Source: Candidatus Methanovirga meridionalis (GTDB lineage Archaea; Methanobacteriota; Methanobacteria; Methanobacteriales; Methanobacteriaceae). From it: DNA of 10,784 nucleotides. The stretch covers positions 1-10,784 of the forward strand of contig JAITPS010000188.1 in NCBI GenBank assembly GCA_031289325.1, given 5' to 3'. The translations under genes and the position numbers were made by a program. Shown here in pieces: positions 6,651 through 10,784 of the stretch (positions are counted from its first letter, which is position 1; each line of letters starts with the position of its first letter). The notes below the pieces were generated by a model. The model ran no database searches. It was not told the origin of the DNA and saw only the letters and a list, made by a program, of their open reading frames with translations.

Positions 6651-7574
6651 TTATTTTTTTGTGAATGTTAAAATAGCTACACACAATACTATGAATAATT
6701 CTACTAATGGAAGACCAGTTTCCTTTAAATTTACAGAATTTGGAAGTTCTACAGTCTCTACAGTATTATTCTCTGCAGTCTCTGCAGTATTATCCTCTAC
6801 AGTCTCTGCAGTATTATCCTCATTTAAAAGATTATTATATATTAAAAAAGAATACATTTCTTTATAAGAGTCATCAATACTTCCTGGACGTATTTCTTCA
6901 TGAGGGGACATAACTTCACAGGTAATTGACGGGATTCCATTTAAACTACAATAATCCTCAAGAGCACCAGGATATTCAGTTCCAGCCATATCATATATAA
7001 TATATGGATTTTCTCCACCAATTGCCATTTCACCAACATTCATTGCCATTTCAGCACTTTTAAATATTGGAGCTTTTGTACCAAAGATTACATTCCTACC
7101 TGGTTCTCCTCCAGGCATTGTACAATGATAATCCCCTAATGCACTAACATTTAGTGATTTAGCAAGTAAAAATACATTATTAGTCACACTTCCATTTTTA
7201 TCAGCTATTTCATTTAAATTTTCACCATTGTAAAATCTTGTATTTTCTGATGTCATTTTTGGAGCAACAAAAGGAATAATATATATTGTTCCATTTATTT
7301 TCTCTTCTTCTTTATCAAGATAATTAATAAGTTTCATGATTGCAACTTGTGATGGTAGTTCACTTCCATGAACTCCTGAATCAAGAAACACTGTTGGACC
7401 ATTTCCATTTCCAAATTTTACAATTGGAGATCCCCATTTAGCATATTCAATGATTTCATTTGTAATATTCGATTTAGGAATATTATCATATATTAATCTG
7501 TTATTTTTAATATCTCCACCAGTACCCCATTCATTATTGGTAATTGTAGTTGCAGATAATGTTTGAATAGTCAT
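6651..7574 (-). CDS. AstE/AspA-type zinc hydrolase, putatively exported and anchored
   Basis: A succinylglutamate desuccinylase/aspartoacylase-family metallohydrolase, related to M14 carboxypeptidases; such enzymes cut amide bonds next to a carboxylate. From the first ATG it has 307 residues. Visible catalytic features: GVHGSE with zinc ligands H69 and E72, R113 in NTRFYNGENLNE, the third ligand H150 (GDYH), and the likely general base E220 (TCE). After the catalytic domain (about 50-245) come three 8-residue repeats of the EDNTAETV type (252-275), then TGLPL, a hydrophobic segment (288-303) and FTKK at the very end, which together look like a cell-wall spacer and membrane anchor. That predicts an N-terminal signal peptide, and one is encoded in frame just upstream (7575-7664), although without ATG, GTG or TTG. 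The ATG at 7574 has no ribosome site. Substrate unknown; a pseudomurein peptide is a reasonable guess. The gene follows the CNNM-type gene. Confidence 0.75.
   Translation of the reverse strand: MTIQTLSATTITNNEWGTGGDIKNNRLIYDNIPKSNITNEIIEYAKWGSPIVKFGNGNGPTVFLDSGVHGSELPSQVAIMKLINYLDKEEEKINGTIYIIPFVAPKMTSENTRFYNGENLNEIADKNGSVTNNVFLLAKSLNVSALGDYHCTMPGGEPGRNVIFGTKAPIFKSAEMAMNVGEMAIGGENPYIIYDMAGTEYPGALEDYCSLNGIPSITCEVMSPHEEIRPGSIDDSYKEMYSFLIYNNLLNEDNTAETVEDNTAETAENNTVETVELPNSVNLKETGLPLVELFIVLCVAILTFTKK
6748..6819. repeat. three 24-bp tandem repeats inside the hydrolase gene
   Basis: Units 6748-6771, 6772-6795 and 6796-6819 differ at only a few bases. They keep the frame and encode the 8-residue spacer repeats rich in Glu, Thr and Asn just before the anchor. 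They are typical of length-variable stalks of surface proteins. Confidence 0.95.
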
Positions 7575-7664
7575 TAAAACAATAGCTATTAGAAATAATG
7601 CAATGATTTTATTATTAACTTTAAAATACCTTTTAATAAAAATAATAAATACCTTCTTTTTTAT
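7575..7664 (-). other. in-frame signal-peptide extension of the hydrolase, no standard start
   Basis: Thirty open codons precede the ATG at 7574, after a TAG at 7665-7667. They read ...KRYFKVNNK (basic n-region), then IIALFLIAIVLM, running into TIQTLSA: a hydrophobic core and a plausible cleavage site after LSA. No ATG, GTG or TTG occurs in frame. GAAGGT at 7656-7651 stands four and seven bases before ATT codons at 7646 and 7643, so an ATT start is possible; a second AAAAGGT lies at 7634-7628. Alternatives are a start-codon mutation or a sequence error. Confidence 0.65.
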
Positions 7665-7701
7665 CTAAAAGTTGAGTAACAATTATTTTTGTTCCAAATT
7701 A

Positions 7702-9006
7702 TTATTCAATATCTTTAATTAAAACTTTATCTATAATATGCCCATCCATATCAACAACTTCAAATTTAAAATTACTCCATGAGAAGGTTTCTCCTAATTC
7801 TGGAAGCCTTTCCAAATAACTTAAAATAAATCCTGCTAATGTTGTGTACCCATCTTCATGTTCTTGAGGCATGTGCTCATCAATTTTAAAAAAATCTTTG
7901 AAGTTATCAATACCAAAACCACCATCAATTAGCCAAGATCCATCCTTTCTTTTAACAATTTTTGGTTCGTCTGTTTCATCAATACCTGGAATGTCTCCAA
8001 CAATTCCTTCAAGAATATCATTTAAAGTTATTAAACCCTCTACATTTCCATATTCATCTACAACCAATGCAATATGAACATACTCCTTGTTTTCTTTTAA
8101 CAACTTTAAAATAGAAAGTGTTGATAAATTTTCAGGCACAATTAATGGTTTTTTTATATAAGATTCAATATTCAATTCCTCTTCAGATAATAAGGAGCTT
8201 AAAATATCTTTTGTTTGAACAACACCTAAAACATTATCAATATCATCTCTTGCAACTGGAAATATGGATCTTTCACTTTCAATAATTGTCTTCTTCAATT
8301 TATCGTATCCTTCTCCTAAATCTATCCATATTATATCCTTTTTTGGAGTCATTAACATGTCTACTTTTTCTTCATCCAAGCGAAAAACCCTTTTAATAAT
8401 ATCTTCTTCTTCTTTTTCAATGGTCCCAGCCTTAATTCCTTCTTTAATAAGTAATTTAATTTCATCTTCTGTAGCTAAATCCCTTTCTGTTTTTTTAGAG
8501 CCAATTATTTTTAATGTGAAGTCTGTTGACTTACTAAGAATAATTACTATTGGTGTAGATATTTTAGATAATATGGTTGTGAATTTAGCTATTTTAATAG
8601 CTATTTTTTCAGGATTATTTAATGCTATTCTTTTTGGAACAAGTTCCCCAATTACCATTGTAAAGTATGTAGTAATTACAACCACTAAAAGAATAGCAAA
8701 TATATTGCCAAAAGGAATATTATATTCTTCCAATATGGTTTCAAGAGGTTTGGAAATAGTAGAACCCCCAATTACTCCAGTCAATATTCCAATGAGAGTA
8801 ATTCCCATTTGTATGGATGACAAATACTCATTAGGATTTTGCATTAAATTAATAACTGTTTGAGCATGTTTAACACCATCTCTTTTCATTTTCTCTAATT
8901 TAACTTTTCTTGATGCAGCTATTGCTAATTCAGCCATAGATAATAATCCAGTTATGATTATTAAAATGATTAAAATAGATATCTCTAAAATAATGTCATC
9001 AGACAT
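7702..9006 (-). CDS. CNNM/CorC-family membrane protein with CBS pair (hemolysin C-like)
   Basis: An integral membrane protein of the DUF21 (CNNM) family, 434 residues, the usual full length. The N-terminal DUF21 domain has hydrophobic segments at about 5-25, 64-82, 100-121 and 145-165, with the conserved SMAELA (23-28) and GELVPKR (120-126). A CBS pair follows at about 215-335 (MTPKKDIIWI; VVDEYGNVEGLITLNDILEGIVGDI), then a CorC/HlyC C-terminal domain (350-432). Relatives in bacteria and archaea transport or sense Mg2+ and sometimes Co2+ or Na+, with ATP or Mg binding to the CBS pair; the old name hemolysin C is misleading. The ATG is preceded by AAGGAAAGA at a fair distance. Promoter evidence is weak: TTAATATAAA on the minus strand near 9079-9070 is a candidate. 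The hydrolase gene begins within about 130 bp of its stop, less with the extended start. Confidence 0.9.
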   Translation of the reverse strand: MSDDIILEISILIILIIITGLLSMAELAIAASRKVKLEKMKRDGVKHAQTVINLMQNPNEYLSSIQMGITLIGILTGVIGGSTISKPLETILEEYNIPFGNIFAILLVVVITTYFTMVIGELVPKRIALNNPEKIAIKIAKFTTILSKISTPIVIILSKSTDFTLKIIGSKKTERDLATEDEIKLLIKEGIKAGTIEKEEEDIIKRVFRLDEEKVDMLMTPKKDIIWIDLGEGYDKLKKTIIESERSIFPVARDDIDNVLGVVQTKDILSSLLSEEELNIESYIKKPLIVPENLSTLSILKLLKENKEYVHIALVVDEYGNVEGLITLNDILEGIVGDIPGIDETDEPKIVKRKDGSWLIDGGFGIDNFKDFFKIDEHMPQEHEDGYTTLAGFILSYLERLPELGETFSWSNFKFEVVDMDGHIIDKVLIKDIE

Positions 9007-9232
9007 GTATTATCTTTCCTTAACTAAGTTTTACAATTAAATTTAATAGGATTTAATCCATTTTATTCTTTTTATATTAAATTTTAATTAATTTATATTA
9101 AAAAATAAGGATTATAAAATGCTTATAGAATTATGGAATATCATCTTAATATTAAGTTTTAATTATAATTTTTATTATATTATATTAGTTTGTATATCAT
9201 TATATAATATATCTTTATGATACTATCATTAA

Positions 9233-9317
9233 TGGAAAAGTTCTTAAATAGAATGATAAATTTTTTATTGAATTAATTAATTTTAAATATCACTTTATAA
9301 AAATATATAATTTTAAA
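9233..9317. repeat. single copy of the repeat-element end
   Basis: TGGAAAAGTTCTTAAAT (9233-9249) is identical to the reverse complement of 3892-3908. It is followed by the same modules in the same order as at 3069: ATGATAAATTTTTTATT, then AATTTTAAATATCACTTT, then TATAATTTTAAAT. No matching inverted end is visible before the HIT gene, so the copy looks one-ended or truncated. The rest of 9007-9232 is AT-rich leader and unrelated sequence with no gene. Confidence 0.75.
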
Positions 9318-9388
9318 TTCTAATTAATATAAACAAATTCTAATTAATATAAACAAATTCTAATTAATATAAACAAATTCTAATTAAT
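9315..9388. repeat. 20-bp tandem repeat, about 3.7 copies
   Basis: AAATTCTAATTAATATAAAC is repeated exactly at 9315-9334, 9335-9354 and 9355-9374, followed by a 14-base partial copy. It resembles the reverse complement of the 20-bp linker units between 3390 and 3780 at about 16 of 20 positions. Confidence 0.95.
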
Positions 9389-9523
9389 TATCTGATATAT
9401 TTTATTAATTTATAATTAAATAGTTTATTTTACCTATTTTTTAAAAATATTAATTTTAATTTTAAAAAATTGATTTTAAGAAAAATTTGGAGTAATGGTT
9501 TTTGCAAAAATTTAGATTTCATA

Positions 9524-9559
9524 CTATAAAGATAATATTTTCTATAAAGATAATATTTT
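9524..9559. repeat. 18-bp tandem duplication
   Basis: CTATAAAGATAATATTTT occurs twice without a gap, at 9524-9541 and 9542-9559, immediately next to the 39-bp repeats. The stretch 9389-9523 before it is AT-rich and shows nothing recognisable. Confidence 0.95.
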
Positions 9560-9560
9560 C

Positions 9561-9669
9561 TATTAAAAATTGATTCTAATATGTTTAATTAATTATTCCT
9601 ATTAAAAATTGGTTCTAATATGTTTAATTAATTATTTTTATTAAAAATTGGTTCTAATATGTTTAATTA
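9561..9669. repeat. 39-bp tandem repeats that include the 3' end of the HIT gene
   Basis: Units begin at 9561, 9600 and 9639. The first two match at 36 of 39 positions; the third matches the second over its first 31 bases (9639-9669). The third unit contains the last ten codons and stop of the HIT gene, so the downstream units are copies of the gene's own tail, including its stop codon. Confidence 0.95.
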
Positions 9670-10093
9670 TTTTTTCTCTAAGTTTATCTGGAATTGTTTT
9701 CTCTTTAAGTCCTGGAGGATATCCAAAATCAGGATCTATAAATTTTATTCCTTCAAAAATTATTGGGTCTTGATATCTTGGATGTAAATGCCAATGAATT
9801 TTGGCTTTAAATCCTTTTGATTCATCTCTGTATGCTGCATTTTTGAAACATGCCCAGTTGTATAAATCAGGCTTAAAAGATTTATTCATAGCAATTTCAG
9901 TAATTTTAACAATTAAACTAAATTCTTTCCATTCAGAAGAGGTTAAATCTCTTAAATTCATGACTTCTCTTTTTAAAGCTAAAACAGATGTTCCTAAACA
10001 TCTTTGAGATGGAGCTAAAAATAGTTTCCAAAACTTACTTTCAAAAATTAAGTCTCCATAGACACTTTTCTCTTCCCTAAATTCATATTTCAT
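9641..10093 (-). CDS. HIT-family (histidine triad) protein
   Basis: A small cytoplasmic nucleotide hydrolase or transferase, 150 residues. The HIT motif is HWHLHPRY (100-107): H100, H102 and H104 form the H-x-H-x-H triad, in which the middle His is the nucleophile in known members. An early segment, FLAPSQRCLGTSVLALKR (25-42), fits the first strands of the fold, and NWACFKNAA (79-87) takes the place of the conserved Asn strand before the triad. Substrates of the family are dinucleoside polyphosphates or nucleoside phosphoramidates; the exact one cannot be told. The ATG follows GAGGAT five bases away, a strong ribosome site. It starts 36 bp after the ogt stop, and no promoter is evident between them, so the two are likely one operon. 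Its last codons lie in a tandemly repeated stretch. Confidence 0.85.
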   Translation of the reverse strand: MKYEFREEKSVYGDLIFESKFWKLFLAPSQRCLGTSVLALKREVMNLRDLTSSEWKEFSLIVKITEIAMNKSFKPDLYNWACFKNAAYRDESKGFKAKIHWHLHPRYQDPIIFEGIKFIDPDFGYPPGLKEKTIPDKLREKIIKHIRTNF

Positions 10094-10129
10094 TATTAAT
10101 CCTCTATTAACAAGTATTATTCATCTGTG

Positions 10130-10597
10130 TTAAAAAATAAGTTTATCTTTTACTATTTCATGACCTTCATTAATTAATAATTGTTTTTTAAGTTTTAACC
10201 CTAATCTAAAACCTGATAAGAATTTATTGGAAGCAATTACTCTATGACATGGAATTGCAATAGCTATTGGATTTTTATTTAAAGCAGTTCCAACTGCCCT
10301 ATATGCTTTAGAGTCAAATGCATCAGCTATTTCTTTATAGGTTCTTACTTCACCATAAGGTATTTTAAATGTTTCAAATAATACTTTTTTCTGAAAATCG
10401 CCTAAATTCAATAAATTCCAATCCACATTCTCTTTAAAATTTACATTATCTCCATTTAAGAAATTGTTTAATTTTAATTTTAATTTATCGCATTTATTAA
10501 CTTCTTGATTAATAAAATCACTTTTATTATTATCAGTATTATCCTCTAAAAATACTTTTAACAACTTATTATCTTTACAAAAACAATTTAATATCAT
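10130..10597 (-). CDS. ogt: methylated-DNA--protein-cysteine methyltransferase
   Basis: Suicidal DNA repair protein that moves the alkyl group from O6-alkylguanine to its own cysteine. With the start chosen here it has 155 residues, normal for the family. A variable, Asn- and Lys-rich N-terminal part (1-60) precedes the DNA-binding domain: LGDFQKKVLFETFKIPYGEVRTYKEIA in a helix-turn-helix context (65-91), the arginine finger R100 in YRAVGTALNKNP, and the active site IPCHRVI with C117. The frame is open back to an ATG at 10663. However, that ATG has only a poor, distant ribosome site, and the codons it would add lie where the leader should be. The ATG at 10597 follows AAGGGAT at the right distance. 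The gene is followed by the HIT gene 36 bp on. The 18-bp array at 10667-10784 lies in its upstream region. Confidence 0.92.
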   Translation of the reverse strand: MILNCFCKDNKLLKVFLEDNTDNNKSDFINQEVNKCDKLKLKLNNFLNGDNVNFKENVDWNLLNLGDFQKKVLFETFKIPYGEVRTYKEIADAFDSKAYRAVGTALNKNPIAIAIPCHRVIASNKFLSGFRLGLKLKKQLLINEGHEIVKDKLIF

Positions 10598-10603
10598 TTT
10601 TAT

Positions 10604-10610
10604 CCCTTTT
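10604..10610 (-). promoter_or_regulatory. ribosome-binding site of ogt
   Basis: The minus strand reads AAAAGGGATAAAA before the ATG at 10597, with AGGG about six bases from the start. This decides the start against the in-frame ATG at 10663. Confidence 0.6.
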
Positions 10611-10666
10611 ATTTTAGAGTTATTTTTTATTATATTGACTAAAAAATGTTTGTAATTAATCATTTA

Positions 10667-10784
10667 TTTTTAAATATCCTATTGTTTTTAAATATCCTAT
10701 TGTTTTTAAATATCCTATTGTTTTTAAATATCCTATTGTTTTTAAATATCCTATTGTTTTTAAATATCCTATTGTTTTTAAATA
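10667..10784. repeat. 18-bp tandem array, at least 6.5 copies, running off the window
   Basis: TTTTTAAATATCCTATTG is repeated six times without change from 10667 to 10774, and a seventh copy is cut by the window end. There are no spacers. On the minus strand each unit reads AATAGGATATTTAAAA, a purine-rich stretch followed by a TATA-like box, so the array could supply several overlapping promoter elements for ogt. From the box nearest the gene (about 10668-10676) a start near 10646 and a leader of about 50 bases would follow. Confidence 0.95.

Noticed and set aside
6707..6913. Plus-strand frame with LQSLQYYP repeats
   Set aside because: It is the reverse reading of the 24-bp spacer repeats of the hydrolase gene; the minus-strand frame has the catalytic motifs.
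8264..8863. 199-codon open frame on the plus strand
   Set aside because: It lies wholly antisense to the CNNM-type gene, is rich in Ser and Ile as expected from the reverse of that coding strand, and shows no domain.
10598..10663. ATG at 10663 as the start of ogt
   Set aside because: No well-placed ribosome site, and the added residues are not part of the known domain. AAGGGAT before the ATG at 10597 is convincing.
1..10784. tRNA, rRNA or riboswitch genes
   Set aside because: I saw no GC-rich folded stretch, no GGTTCRA-type tRNA arm and no known riboswitch core in the gaps; in AT-rich methanogens structured RNAs stand out by GC content.

Overview
The window is a very AT-rich piece of an archaeal chromosome, most likely from a pseudomurein-walled methanogen of the Methanobacteriales (Methanobrevibacter- or Methanosphaera-like). 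The basis is: a Mur-ligase homologue of the archaeal type, a DHH phosphoesterase with DnaJ-type zinc knuckles, S1 and OB domains as found in euryarchaeal methanogens, archaeal-style TATA boxes (TTTATATA), Shine-Dalgarno sites of the GGAGGT family, and a surface protein with a C-terminal TGxPL plus hydrophobic anchor. No database search was possible, so the genus is inference.

All seven recognisable genes lie on the minus strand. Reading in the direction of transcription (high to low coordinates): an O6-alkylguanine-DNA alkyltransferase (ogt, 10597-10130) and a HIT-family protein (10093-9641) 36 bp apart, probably one operon; a CNNM/CorC-type CBS-domain membrane protein (9006-7702) closely followed by a putatively exported, anchored AstE/AspA-type zinc hydrolase (7574-6651, probably starting further upstream); a monocistronic DHH/RecJ-like protein (6389-4146) with a clear promoter; and a four-helix DUF4234-like membrane protein (2877-2200) followed 49 bp later by a pseudomurein-type Mur ligase (2150-651). 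The genes cover DNA damage reversal and processing, nucleotide handling, ion homeostasis and the cell envelope. There is no single pathway, although the Mur ligase and the anchored hydrolase could both act on the cell wall.

The striking part is between the genes. The gaps at 1-650, 2878-4145 and 9007-9640 hold no convincing genes. They are built from one modular family of AT-rich repeats (30-bp, 20-bp, 14-bp and about 53-bp units plus a 94-bp duplicated module) that recurs in both orientations. One block, 3069-3908, is bounded by 20-bp inverted ends that match at 19 of 20 positions, and the same 17-bp end recurs exactly at 9233. This looks like a non-autonomous, MITE-like element or its decayed relatives, not CRISPR.

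Other oddities: the hydrolase has an obvious signal peptide encoded upstream of its first ATG with no standard start codon; the 3' end of the HIT gene is repeated downstream with a 39-bp period; an 18-bp array of at least 6.5 units abuts the ogt promoter region and runs off the window; and an 11-bp TATA-like triplet lies at the right distance for leaderless expression of the DUF4234-like gene.
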